Shown here: one piece after another, positions 35,301-41,927 of the stretch
Layout: the number at the start of each line of letters is the position of its first letter
Numbering within the stretch: position 1 is the first letter of the stretch
Source: GCA-2705995 sp965661625
Lineage (GTDB): Bacteria; Bacteroidota; Bacteroidia; Flavobacteriales_G; Salibacteraceae
Reading direction: 5' to 3'
Assembly: GCA_965661625.1 (NCBI GenBank)
Contig: CBFIEM010000001.1
Location: forward strand, 1-64,000
Length of the DNA stretch: 64,000 bases
Made by a program: the position numbers and the translations under genes
Notes under the pieces: model-generated
Told to the model about the DNA's origin: nothing
The model's input: only the letters and a program-made list of their open reading frames with translations
Databases searched by the model: none

Positions 35301-37352
35301 AAATACCTCAAACAGACCCGATTGAAAGCCGTCTGCTGTTGTGATTTGCGTTAGGTTTGTACAACCCATTCTAATGGTGAAGTTCTCATACGTTATGGAA
35401 CCATTTATTAGCGAGACATTAAAGGCGAGCGAGTTTATCCTTCCAGGCAGCACACCCGCAGCGAGTAATTCACTTGCCGTAAATAACAATTGATGTTTCG
35501 CCGAGTTGAAGAAATCGCCATATGGCGCCGGATAAGTATTTGCGGTATTCGTGCCTCCAGATGCTCCTACCGTAAGGGTATTTGTAGAAGTACACGGAGA
35601 GGTGCTAAACCCGCACCCTAATGAAGTTTCAACTGTAGCAGCTCCATCATTTCCACCATTACAAGTTACATCTGTGCTTGAGAGCAAAGAAGCTGTTATA
35701 GGGGTAGGTTCTATAATCTTAATGTCTACTGACTCCGAACAACCACTTCCATCGGCAGCTGTTACTGAATAATCGCCGGCACACATGCCCGTCCTGATAT
35801 TCCCAACAAACCCGTCGTTCCAGGTGTATACAAAAGCCCCAGACCCACCAAAAGCAAAAACAGATGCCGCACCTGAACAAACGTTGGTATCACACCCGTT
35901 ATTCGTAACTGTTGGGCTAATAAAGGCAATTGGAGTAGCCGGACTAATTACAAATACGGAATCCCATGTATTGGTTGAAGGATCCGGATCACCTAAATCC
36001 TGAACAATGACAATGTACGCATTTGGACACAGTCCGCTGATGGAGTTCACATTACCAAACGACCCCGGACTCCATGTATATTGATAAGGCCCAATTCCGC
36101 CAGAAGTAGTTACAGTTGCCGTGGCATCGCACACTCCGTTGCAGGAAATGGGTGTAATGACCAATGACCCTCCAACACTGGCAAGTTGGGGAACAATAAT
36201 GGTTATGTTAAATGAATTTTGACCTGAAACTGGACAAGCGCTGTCATTTGCTGTAACAAAGATGTTGTTGTTGGTACTTACGCCAGCAATTGCAGTCCAG
36301 CAAATGGTTGCTGTAGCGGGATTCGCCCCGCTAAACGTAATGGTCGCTCCTGGAAGTGCTGTGGTTACATTCGACACCATGGATAATGAATCCGTCGCAT
36401 TCACGTCATTGAATGTAACATCAAAGCAAAAATTCTCACCAATCTCAGCTTCTATGGTTGCAGGCCCTAACGAATCGGCATTTCCCGAGAAATTAGCAAT
36501 GCTTGAAGGTGCAGACGGAACCTGATTACTACAAGCAATTACAACAAATTGAATATCCCGCTTAACAGAACTTACCAGTTGGCCAACACCATTGTACTCA
36601 TCGATTTGGATAACTACAATGAAGTTTCCTGTTTGGGTAGGTGTGAAATTAATCTCCCCAGATGTTGCATTAACTGTAATCCCAGGTATGGGTTGGGTTG
36701 CGCTAAACCCACCATTATAAGTCATTGGATTACCATTGGTAGTAAGTGCCCCTACAAGTGAGAAAGATACGCTGTCTCCATCAGACTCTACAACTCCGTA
36801 GTTGTAATTCACATTCTGATTTATACAGACGTAAGGAATTGGTGTTGCAGTAAAAACCGGTGAATTATTGCACGGATAAAGTTGCGTATTTAAGAAAGCA
36901 TCAATGTAAAACGGAGAAAATCCACTGAAGAATACATTCACCGATGGATTGCGATTTGGCACCTCATAACTTATCGTGTAGTTGGCACATTGCGGCGTTA
37001 GCACAACTAACCCCTCAAAGGTGAATTGCTCCATACCTGGAAGTGGCCCGCCATTACATTGACTTGATCCAATCGTATCTGGGCACAACTGACTAATTTC
37101 TGTCCCTCCTACATTCTGTAGGCTCAGAGTAGCTGTAAAATTCGCGCCACAAGTGCTCGAAATATCTACTGTGCGCGTTGTTCCTAATAAATCAACCCCC
37201 GAACAATCGCGATAAAGGTTTAGAATAATGTTAAACGAATCCTGCCCAACGCATTCAAAAGTAATGTCCCCTCCTGCTAGGTGAGTGGCTCTTGATGGGA
37301 GTGCTGTAATAAGCAGTAATGCTACGGCCAGTAAGGTGTAGATATGTTTCAT
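26391..37352 (-). CDS. Giant SprB-like T9SS surface adhesin (3,653 residues)
   Basis: One uninterrupted frame of almost 11 kb. A signal peptide (about 1-22) is followed by an N-terminal module, THLAGGDITFECVG and ILNLYRDCSG, typical of gliding-associated Bacteroidota proteins. From about residue 390 to 3400 there are some 34 SprB-type units of about 76 residues, each with CNG-x-CDG near its start, GGT-x-PYT-x-x-W in the middle, LCAGTY-x-x-TVTDANGC and a closing EP. Two larger modules interrupt units 3 and 18. The last 90 residues are the type B sorting domain (FPNGFSPNGDGTNDVW, FNRWGQVVFES, PIGTYYYVIDI). SprB moves on the cell surface during gliding; motility itself cannot be judged from this window. 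A near-consensus TTATTTTG lies upstream of the ATG. Confidence 0.93.
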   Translation of the reverse strand: MKHIYTLLAVALLLITALPSRATHLAGGDITFECVGQDSFNIILNLYRDCSGVDLLGTTRTVDISSTCGANFTATLSLQNVGGTEISQLCPDTIGSSQCNGGPLPGMEQFTFEGLVVLTPQCANYTISYEVPNRNPSVNVFFSGFSPFYIDAFLNTQLYPCNNSPVFTATPIPYVCINQNVNYNYGVVESDGDSVSFSLVGALTTNGNPMTYNGGFSATQPIPGITVNATSGEINFTPTQTGNFIVVIQIDEYNGVGQLVSSVKRDIQFVVIACSNQVPSAPSSIANFSGNADSLGPATIEAEIGENFCFDVTFNDVNATDSLSMVSNVTTALPGATITFSGANPATATICWTAIAGVSTNNNIFVTANDSACPVSGQNSFNITIIVPQLASVGGSLVITPISCNGVCDATATVTTSGGIGPYQYTWSPGSFGNVNSISGLCPNAYIVIVQDLGDPDPSTNTWDSVFVISPATPIAFISPTVTNNGCDTNVCSGAASVFAFGGSGAFVYTWNDGFVGNIRTGMCAGDYSVTAADGSGCSESVDIKIIEPTPITASLLSSTDVTCNGGNDGAATVETSLGCGFSTSPCTSTNTLTVGASGGTNTANTYPAPYGDFFNSAKHQLLFTASELLAAGVLPGRINSLAFNVSLINGSITYENFTIRMGCTNLTQITTADGFQSGLFEVFTPKTISLNNGWKTHQFDYTYMWDGISNVIVEVCFQNALTNGGNTANASTFFTPTAFPSVIYEHDNLTSACGLSTVNAQSVNRPDVQFGNCGVTFTYAWSPAPAAGQNSATVSNLTAGTYIATVTGPDGCEDTASVVISEPPPIITNINLDQPISCNGICDAAITASASGGNGGFTYSWDVLPNGPTHANLCAGTYNLTVTDASGCTQTDQIIITEPASLQANITLVSGISCNGVCDAELLASATGGTAPYVFTWATLPPGATQQNLCPGTYDLTVTDVNNCTSTGQIIIIEPPLLTLSVTQTAQILCNGDCTGEITANPGGGTGPYTVSWPSGNTGLVESGLCAGPYVATVTDANNCTATANVTLAEPPALTLTLSLDVPISCNGVCDAEVSAVVGGGTGPYTLAWSNGGNGTSQTGLCAGLLTVTVTDANNCQTPSQITINEPDPITPSITLDQGVSCNGICDAEVTASATGGTAPYTFTWTGGLVGANQTGLCAGTYDLTVTDANNCTGNGQIIITEPAPLIASISLDLPVSCNGICDAQLTGSATGGTAPYTFTWTGGLNGATQSGLCAGTYDLTVTDVNNCSNAVQLILTEPAAITNTLTQTAQILCNGDCSGEITANPGGGTGPYTVSWPSGNTGLVEGNLCQGQYIATITDANNCQLFDTITLAEPTALVGSLSLDVPVSCNGICDAEVSAAATGGTGGYTFNWSNGGTGLNQTGLCAGALEVTVTDVNGCADTVQLVIADPAPITTSIAIDASISCNGVCDGEVTASASGGTAPYTFAWTGGLVGETQTGLCAGTYDLTVTDANGCQGLGQIVLTEPAPVSATINLDLSIACGGDCNAQVTATGTGGTAPYTYAWSGGLVGSTISGLCAGTYDVTVTDNNNCIGTAQVVITEPTPITNTFTPTASIQCFGDCTGGITANPSGGTAPYTLTWNTGASGTSLTNLCAGQYIVTITDSANCSIQDTFNLGEPTDITGGFVLIQGASCNGVCDGEATVTVSGGTPGYTITWPNGQIGSNQTNLCGGTQAVTITDANGCADTVQVIIPEPVALNVTFTELQSISCNGVCDGELLASVTNGTAPYTFAWSNGLPADSLVSNLCADSFNLTVTDANGCQLVTNYVLQQPDTLSASIVVVDSVSCNNTCDATLTASVTGGTGPYTYAWTGGLSADTISNLCAGSYIVDITDANGCTTSDTVDLDNPAELIATISSIDSVICFGDSTGSATVSLNFGTPALSCGVNASGCSGPTTTSIVGTGTASNDAISYPSPYGTLFPSTRHQILYTAADLSAAGLAPGTITALGFNVTNTNGVASVDGFTVSMGCTSVSDLTNASWQTGLSQVYGPVTEPVVPGYNTHTLNTGYNWDGTSNLIVEVCFNSFFPFLNPEIEFTTTGGNTVLYDAQFVDVCSSITTPAFSANRPNIQFEWCAAQGGGGSSNGPFDYAWSPAPAAGQNSPTASGLPAGTYIVTVTDLSTGCSDTAEAVIPEPPQLISTVTVDSNVICNGDSTGGLTVSAVGGVSPYTYSWSTGDTSTSVTGLPAGFYTVTITDSNSCSVIDTAQITQTTSILSTITVDSNETCFGSANGGLSITANGGLAPYLFAWSNGMNGQSITGLTSGSYIVTITDANGCTAFDTAVVTSPPAIAVTTTITSPILCVGDCNGQATVSASGGAGNFTYTWQGGLIGPTQGGFCAGQYTVTATDQNGCFAIDTLTFTDPAPIALTLTIDSAISCNTVCDGQLTASATGGAGNFSFIWSNGDTAQTQAGLCAGSYAVTVTDGNGCQDSGAITLNAPTAITATPAITPAFCGVCDGLIDLSNVTGGTGPYSYTWNVTPNPGDTSIVDGLCPGTYGVTITDSTGCDAVLNIPVPNGTSGTASSGLTFTNVLCNGACDGLASVTPQGVPAPISYQWSSNANDTTNTVTGLCPGFYSVSITDSAGCILIDTFTITEPLPLTATALVTNASCNGTCDGAVTLTAVGGTPGYTYTWPDGFTGPVRTNLCAGTYVIGIDDANGCSIVQSVTIAQPTAISSSIQANDVSCNGVCDGGAVVTVTGGNTPYAYLWSNGATNDTVLNLCSGPIVVTITDSSGCQHFDTAFIGGPSALVIDSVTAVDPNCGAADGSIELFVSGGAGGYTFSWNGGAFAGNPLTGLTAGSYDVTVTDANGCTLQQSISLSNNLGPAISTTSTNVLCAGDCNGTVSVTVPAGSFGIQWSSGANDTTATTTNLCAGTYSVTVTDLGTGCISVDSAIITEPAPITINNVVATNPNCGLPDGTIQVFATGGTGPLTFVWNGVDTANPYVNLAAGTYNLEVFDSVGCSITTSVVLNNQGVFGIAASSTDALCFGSCDGTASVTITNPGIGPYAYQWSSSPADTNVTVSGLCAGTYSVTVTDLGNGCIAVDTTVIDEPTPLILDSTIVVDANCGLVDGSAQAFASGGSGQLTYIWNGTDTTNPITNIGGGLYQLVVVDTNGCSLNAVIPVSDIGGPSVTVSTTNAGCNAECVGTATATVNGGTGPFSYLWSTGVNDTLATIDTLCVGNYGVQVTDPSTGCTTADTASVVQPPTLQLNFIVTDNYNCSPAPFCAGEALVEVLGNDTVTYQWSNGDNDSLLNNVCAGVYYVTATGSSGCSVIDSVEIVDVPLLAITVDSTGNASCENTNDGFAAISVTGGQGTYGFAWTGPAFTSSLEDVINLVDGEYIITVNDTTGCSVTDTINIGVETTLDVSALDTSLCSLTDSINFYAETISNATVTYQWFDLSGQLMGTDSILAVPAFGQDSLAFVVVANANTCFAIDTAFANFANVPAVDAGNGSTILVGETYGIGGNPTTNLGGSSFTWSPSESLDDPTIANPIASPLTTTTYTVTVTNIFGCSSTDTIIVTVNTDIEFPNGFSPNGDGTNDVWEIDFLETYPNALIQVFNRWGQVVFESVGYKEPWDGRFNGEDLPIGTYYYVIDIKNERVMKEPLTGPITLMR
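31010..31610 (-). repeat. Inserted module 2 within SprB unit 18
   Basis: About 200 residues (roughly 1914-2114 of the adhesin) interrupt a normal unit. Marks are YPSPYGTLFPSTRHQILYTA, AAGLAPGTITALGFNV, YNWDGTSNLIVEVCF and ANRPNIQFEWC. It is a clear paralogue of module 1. After it the unit resumes with YAWSPAPAAGQNS. Such modules occur in other secreted Bacteroidota proteins; the function is not known to me. Confidence 0.75.
31680..34425 (-). repeat. 912-bp higher-order repeat, three copies (units 6-9, 10-13, 14-17)
   Basis: Units recur with a period of four. Units 6 and 10 share ILCNGDC, GEITANPGGGTGPYTVSWPS and GNTGLVE; 7 and 11 share SLDVP and SCNG; 8 and 12 share GGTAPYTF and TGLCAGTYDLTVTDAN. 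At DNA level the string CCAAGACACG recurs at 34311 and 33399, exactly 912 bases (4 x 228) apart, within a near-identical stretch of more than 100 bases. The third copy (14-17) has diverged. Borders are approximate. Confidence 0.8.
35025..35620 (-). repeat. Inserted module 1 within SprB unit 3
   Basis: About 200 residues (roughly 577-776 of the adhesin) lie inside unit 3. Marks are YPAPYGDFFNSAKHQLLFTA, AAGVLPGRINSLAFNV, YMWDGISNVIVEVCF and VNRPDVQFGNC. The host unit resumes with YAWSPAPAAGQNS, the same junction as in module 2. Confidence 0.75.
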
Positions 37353-37504
37353 CTAGTTAATCTGTTATTCTCTTGAAGTCCATGCGACGACAAGACAAAA
37401 TAATGCGCTAATATAGACAAATTCCAACTCGAAGAGAAAAGCCTTCTTGAAATCAAGTTGTGTTCATCCGTTAGAACAGATCATTAGCGCCTTCCGTTGG
37501 CGGC

Positions 37505-39574
37505 TTAACTGATGATTGAACCTGCCGGCATATCCTTTGGTGGTGCAACAAAGTCAAGTTTCCCTTCATTATTTTCTGCCATGAGTATCATGCCTTGAGA
37601 TGTTACGCCCCTTAATTTCCTTGGTGGCAAATTGAGCAACACAGAAACGGATTTTCCAACCACTTCTTCCGGTGAGAAATGCTCAGCGATTCCAGAAACG
37701 ATTGTACGAACGTCTAAACCAACATCTACCGAAAGTTCCAATAATTTGTCTGCCTTCTTAATTGGTTTTGCATCTCGCACTACTCCAACCCTCAAATCCA
37801 AAGCAGTGAATTGATCGAAACTAACATCTTCTTTTTGATTGGGACTAGCATTTTCTGCTGTGTTTGCCGCTAATTTTGTCGCTTTTAGCCGTGCAAATTC
37901 AGACGCTACCTGTTCATCCTCTACTTTCGAAAAAAGCAAACCCAGTTGCTCTAGCTGAGTTCCTCCTTTTACCAAAATACCACCATAGTCTTTCCACTGC
38001 AAGCCCTCAAGGCCATAACAAGCTGCTAGTTTTGAAGCCGTATTAGGTAAAAAAGGTGCAAATAGACCACTCATATTGGCCACCAGTTGATTCGCTACAA
38101 ATAGAATTTCTTCAACACGCTGCTCATCAGTTTTAACCAGTTTCCATGGCTCCATATCCGCCAAGTATTTATTCCCCGCTCGTGCAAGACTCATAGCTGC
38201 TACAAGGGCATCTTTATAACGGTGATTTCTTATGGCAGCTGCTATTTTAGCTGGTGTTTCTTGCAATTGCTCGAGCACTTGAAGATCCGCGGCAGCACTT
38301 ATTTCTACTTCAGGCAACATTCCTTGGTAATACTTGTGTGTAAGCACTACAGTCCTGTTTACAAAGTTTCCTAGAATAGCAACGAGCTCATTGTTTACGC
38401 GATCTTGGTATTGTTTCCAAGTAAACTCACTGTCTTTAGTTTCTGGTGATATCGATGTGAGCACATAGCGCAGTTCATCCTGTTTACCGGGAAATGCGTC
38501 CAGGTACTCATGCAGCCAAACAGCCCATTCTCGAGATGTACTAATTTTTTGGCCTTCTAGGTTTAAAAATTCATTGGCGGGAACATTCACAGGCAAGTTG
38601 AAGCCTCCATGTTCGCGTAAAATAATTGGGAAGATGATGCAGTGAAAAACAATGTTGTCTTTGGCAATGAAATGGGTCAATTCAGCATCTTCTGATTTCC
38701 AGTAGTCCTCCCAGTTCTTTCCTTCTTTTTCTGCCCAACTTTTCGTTGCCGAAATGTAGCCTATGGGCGCATCAAGCCAGACATAAAGCACTTTTCCTTT
38801 CGCTCCCTCCAACGGAACCTGAACTCCCCAATCTAAGTCTCGGGTCATAGCTCGTGGACCTAACCCACCATCAATCCAACTCATACACTGACCAACAACA
38901 TGCTTGCGCCATTTGTTAGGGTCATGGTGGTGACGTCCATCTAAGTCTCCGGTTTGAATCCAGTTTTTTAGCCATCCTTCGTGGCGCTCCATTGGCAAAT
39001 ACCAATGGCGTGTTTCTTTTAAAATTGGCGCATTTCCACTTAGCGTAGATACCGGGTTAATTAATTCAGTTGGAGAGAGTGAGGACCCACATTGTTCACA
39101 TTGATCGCCATAGGCATTCTCATTTCCACACTTTGGACAAGTGCCCGTAATGTATCGATCTGCTAAGAACTGATTGTGGGCTTCGTCATAATACTGCTCA
39201 CTTGTTTTAACATCAAATGAACCTTTGTCATAGAGTGTTTGAAAAAAATCTGAAGCCGTTTTATGGTGATCAGCATCTGACGTCCTTCCGTAAATGTCAA
39301 AATCAATTCCGAATTCAGCAAAAGCACGTTTATTTATCGTGTGGTACTTATCCACGATTTCCTGAGGAGTAGTGCCCTCTTTTTTAGCGCGCAACGTGAT
39401 TGCAGCCCCATGTTCATCGCTCCCACAGATGAAGGCTACATCCTCACCTTCCATGCGCAAATAACGCACGTATGTATCTGCTGGTAAATACGCACCAGCA
39501 ATATGTCCAATATGAAGAGGCCCATTCGCATAAGGAAGAGCACTGGTTACAAGGTGTTTCTTAGGTTTACTCAC
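37505..39574 (-). CDS. metG: Methionyl-tRNA synthetase with C-terminal tRNA-binding domain
   Basis: A 689-residue class I synthetase starting at GTG (39574). The HIGH motif is at 21-24 (PLHIGHIAGAY). A zinc knuckle CPKCGNENAYGDQCEQC lies in the connective domain, and the KMSKS motif appears as KISTS in LNLEGQKISTSREW. Residues about 580-689 form an EMAP-II/Trbp111-like tRNA-binding domain (DLRVGVVRDAKPIKKADKLL, GIAEHFSPEEVVGKSV). It is a single gene with its own promoter just upstream. Confidence 0.96.
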   Translation of the reverse strand: MSKPKKHLVTSALPYANGPLHIGHIAGAYLPADTYVRYLRMEGEDVAFICGSDEHGAAITLRAKKEGTTPQEIVDKYHTINKRAFAEFGIDFDIYGRTSDADHHKTASDFFQTLYDKGSFDVKTSEQYYDEAHNQFLADRYITGTCPKCGNENAYGDQCEQCGSSLSPTELINPVSTLSGNAPILKETRHWYLPMERHEGWLKNWIQTGDLDGRHHHDPNKWRKHVVGQCMSWIDGGLGPRAMTRDLDWGVQVPLEGAKGKVLYVWLDAPIGYISATKSWAEKEGKNWEDYWKSEDAELTHFIAKDNIVFHCIIFPIILREHGGFNLPVNVPANEFLNLEGQKISTSREWAVWLHEYLDAFPGKQDELRYVLTSISPETKDSEFTWKQYQDRVNNELVAILGNFVNRTVVLTHKYYQGMLPEVEISAAADLQVLEQLQETPAKIAAAIRNHRYKDALVAAMSLARAGNKYLADMEPWKLVKTDEQRVEEILFVANQLVANMSGLFAPFLPNTASKLAACYGLEGLQWKDYGGILVKGGTQLEQLGLLFSKVEDEQVASEFARLKATKLAANTAENASPNQKEDVSFDQFTALDLRVGVVRDAKPIKKADKLLELSVDVGLDVRTIVSGIAEHFSPEEVVGKSVSVLLNLPPRKLRGVTSQGMILMAENNEGKLDFVAPPKDMPAGSIIS

Positions 39575-39593
39575 GCTACTTTAATTTAGCCAA

Positions 39594-39622
39594 CAAAGAT
39601 AGTTAACGGACTGGCACCTCAA
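39594..39622 (-). promoter_or_regulatory. Promoter of metG
   Basis: On the minus strand TTG (39620-39622), an 18-base spacer and TATCTTTG (39594-39601) match the Bacteroidota promoter consensus. The leader before the GTG at 39574 would be only about 14 bases. Confidence 0.6.
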
Positions 39623-39676
39623 CGATTTTCAATTCACATTACCCAGCAAGTTCACGGGGTTCATTACATTCGCTTT

Positions 39677-40651
39677 ATGGCGCGAGCAACTCCCCCTTTT
39701 TTAAGCCCTGGTGATACCGTTGTAATTATTGCCACAGCCAAACAGGTTGGCTCTGAAGTTCTTGTGAATGCCAAAAAACAATTGGAATCTTTTGGATTCA
39801 ATGTAGAACTAGGTGCAAACTCCACAGCTACCGACCGTTATTTTGCAGGAACTATTGCTGAGCGTGTGGCAGACCTTCAATGGGCTATGGATCATCCAGA
39901 AGCTAAAGCAATCCTTTGTGCCCGTGGAGGTTACGGCACCGTGCACCTGCTTAAGCACTTATCATGGGATTCGTTTATCAAGCAACCCAAATGGTTGGTA
40001 GGGTTCAGTGACATTACCGTATTGCACAATCAGCTTAATCAATTGGGTATTGCAAGTATTCATGGCACTGTTCCTTTAAACTACCCTAATTTTCCAGGGC
40101 AAAATGAGTCGTTGAACGGCCTGATCAATTTGCTCCAAGGCAGCTTGCCTTCATATGTATTTAACCGCCATAAATTGAATCGTGAGGGCAGTGCCTCAGG
40201 TAAGCTAGTTGGCGGAAATTTAGCCATTATTCAATCATTGGCAGGGAGTTTTATTGACCTGAACACGACTGGAGCTGTACTCTTCTTAGAAGATGTCGGA
40301 GAATACGATTATCAACTCGACCGCATGCTTTGGAATTTAAAGATTGGGGGGAAATTAGACCAGTTGGCAGGCCTTGTTTTAGGTGGGTTCACCGACATTG
40401 CTCCCGGCAGTATTCCGCTTGAGCAATCGCCAGCCCATCTAATCCGTGAAATTTGTTCGGGGTTCGATTTTCCTATAGCCTTTGACTTTCCAGCAGGCCA
40501 CCAAGACCCTAACATGCCGCTTGTGCTTGGCGAAAAAGTGTACCTTGATGTACACACCAACACCAGCTACTTGTCATGGGAGAAGCACACCACCTTGGAA
40601 CAAACGGCGAATCCTGCGCCGCATCCTACCTCGAAAAAAAAGGGTTTGTGA
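39677..40651 (+). CDS. LD-carboxypeptidase (peptidase family S66)
   Basis: A 324-residue serine peptidase of the LdcA/MccF family, which trims the terminal D-Ala from murein tetrapeptides during cell-wall recycling. Family marks are FLSPGDTVVIIATAKQV, AILCARGGYGTVHLL, the nucleophile region WLVGFSDITVLHNQL (Ser in GFSD), SIHGTVPLNY, and LVGGNLAIIQSLAGS. The 3' end overlaps the yraN start by 76 bases in another frame. No signal peptide, so cytoplasmic. Confidence 0.9.
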   Translation: MARATPPFLSPGDTVVIIATAKQVGSEVLVNAKKQLESFGFNVELGANSTATDRYFAGTIAERVADLQWAMDHPEAKAILCARGGYGTVHLLKHLSWDSFIKQPKWLVGFSDITVLHNQLNQLGIASIHGTVPLNYPNFPGQNESLNGLINLLQGSLPSYVFNRHKLNREGSASGKLVGGNLAIIQSLAGSFIDLNTTGAVLFLEDVGEYDYQLDRMLWNLKIGGKLDQLAGLVLGGFTDIAPGSIPLEQSPAHLIREICSGFDFPIAFDFPAGHQDPNMPLVLGEKVYLDVHTNTSYLSWEKHTTLEQTANPAPHPTSKKKGL

Positions 40652-40941
40652 TTTTAGAACGCAATTTCAGGTTTGGGAAAACAGAAGTAGATTTAATCTG
40701 TAGGGATAAAAATGAACTTGTCTTAGTAGAAGTCAAAACTCGGTCAACGCGCTTTTTTGGTTCACCAATTTCTTTCATTTCTCGGGCAAAGCAGCAAAAC
40801 TTAATTCGGGCAGGTCATCATTACCTCCTGAAACATAGCTATACCTATGAGGTAAGGTTCGACGTGATTGGCATTGTCCAAGCCAAAGCAAAACCTCCTG
40901 AAATTGAGCACGTTCGACGCGCATTTATTCCAAAATGGTAG
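40576..40941 (+). CDS. YraN family (UPF0102) endonuclease-like protein
   Basis: A 121-residue protein with a restriction-endonuclease-like fold. It has the family opening LGTNGESCAASYLEKKGFVI, then ERNFRFGKTEVDLICRD and LVLVEVKTRS, giving the E..D..EVK active-site layout of Holliday-junction-resolvase-like nucleases. The cellular role of the family is unsettled. Its first 25 codons lie inside the end of the LD-carboxypeptidase gene, and the conserved GE motif starts within that overlap, so both genes look full length. Confidence 0.88.
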   Translation: MGEAHHLGTNGESCAASYLEKKGFVILERNFRFGKTEVDLICRDKNELVLVEVKTRSTRFFGSPISFISRAKQQNLIRAGHHYLLKHSYTYEVRFDVIGIVQAKAKPPEIEHVRRAFIPKW

Positions 40942-40972
40942 CAATTCATGGACTTGTTCCAACTATTCACCG

Positions 40973-40980
40973 TACCTTTG
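40973..40980 (+). promoter_or_regulatory. Promoter -7 element before the pseudouridine synthase gene
   Basis: TACCTTTG is an exact TAnnTTTG, with TTG (40954-40956) 16 bases upstream. Transcription would start near 40986, about 20 bases before the ATG at 41006. Confidence 0.5.
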
Positions 40981-41005
40981 CAGCCGTTTAAATAAATGAC
41001 TTGTC

Positions 41006-41893
41006 ATGAGGAAGAAGAAAGCCGCTGGGAAAGCGCCTGAAAAAGGAAAAAGTTACCGCAGTTCAGCCGTAAAGAAATTGGAAAAAGCCAAATCATATGG
41101 CAAACCGGGAGGAAAAGGAAAACCAACCGGTGGTAAACCTGAAAAGAAGTTAACGCTTAAAAAGCCTGTAAAAGTAGACCTCTCAATAAGGCTCAACAAG
41201 TACCTTGCAAATAGCGGTATTTGTTCGCGTCGCGAAGCCGACAAATACATAGAAGGTGGCTTAGTAAAAATAAATGGCGAAGTGGTTACAACACTCGGAA
41301 CTAAAGTAATGCCCGGTGATACCGTACATTACGGCGATGAGCGCGTAAACCCAGAAAAGCCTGTTTACCTCTTGCTCAATAAGCCAAAAGATTTTATCAC
41401 AACAATGGACGACCCACAAGGTCGTAAAACTGTTGCCGGACTAGTAGCTACCGCTTGCAAGGAACGTGTTTTCCCTGTAGGTAGGTTAGACCGCAATACC
41501 ACGGGGCTGTTATTAATGACTAACGATGGTGATTTGGCAAAAAAGCTAACTCACCCTAAGCATGCTGTTAAGAAAATTTACCACGTTCAGTTGGATAAAA
41601 ACGTATCGGGAACCGACCTCCAGCGACTTGTAAAAGGCGTTCATTTAGATGATGGCGAAGTAAATGCAGATAAGGCTGTTTTTGTTGGTGATGGTGCAGA
41701 TAGATCTCAGGTAGGTGTTGAACTTCACTCGGGGAAAAACCGCGTTATTCGTCGCATGTTTGAATCATTGGGTTATCAAGTGAAAAAACTAGACCGCGTA
41801 TATTTTGCGGGACTCACCAAAAAGAATTTGCCCCGAAGCAAATACCGCTTCTTAACCAACAAGGAAGTGAACATGCTAAAAATGCTGAGTTAA
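41006..41893 (+). CDS. RsuA/RluB family pseudouridine synthase with a basic N-terminal tail
   Basis: A 295-residue RNA-modifying enzyme. Residues 1-60 are a low-complexity Lys/Gly-rich tail (AAGKAPEKGKSYRSS, KPGGKGKPTGGKPEKK) that probably binds RNA. An S4 domain follows (LNKYLANSGICSRREADKYI), then the catalytic domain with the Asp in FPVGRLDRNTTGLLLMTNDG and GKNRVIRRMFESLGY. It makes pseudouridine in 23S or 16S rRNA; the exact site cannot be told. Basic tails of this kind are common in Bacteroidota members. Confidence 0.92.
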   Translation: MRKKKAAGKAPEKGKSYRSSAVKKLEKAKSYGKPGGKGKPTGGKPEKKLTLKKPVKVDLSIRLNKYLANSGICSRREADKYIEGGLVKINGEVVTTLGTKVMPGDTVHYGDERVNPEKPVYLLLNKPKDFITTMDDPQGRKTVAGLVATACKERVFPVGRLDRNTTGLLLMTNDGDLAKKLTHPKHAVKKIYHVQLDKNVSGTDLQRLVKGVHLDDGEVNADKAVFVGDGADRSQVGVELHSGKNRVIRRMFESLGYQVKKLDRVYFAGLTKKNLPRSKYRFLTNKEVNMLKMLS

Positions 41894-41927
41894 GCAAGAT
41901 ATCTACACTACTTTCGTTAAGCAAGGT

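Larger units (their letters stand above)
27150..36180 (-). repeat. Tandem SprB-unit array in the adhesin gene (about 34 units of about 228 bp)
   Basis: Counting by the conserved CNG-x-CDG, PYT-x-x-W and LCAGTY landmarks gives about 34 units, most of them 76 codons long (74-79). Each unit has up to four cysteines at fixed places, which could form disulfides. Sequence identity between neighbours varies widely; the central units 6-17 are the most alike. Edges are approximate. Confidence 0.85.

Noticed and set aside
27150..36180. Regular repeats of about 228 bp that could be mistaken for a CRISPR or satellite array
   Set aside because: The repeats are fully coding, in frame with one very long gene, differ at many silent sites and have no constant spacer-repeat pattern. 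They encode SprB-type protein units.
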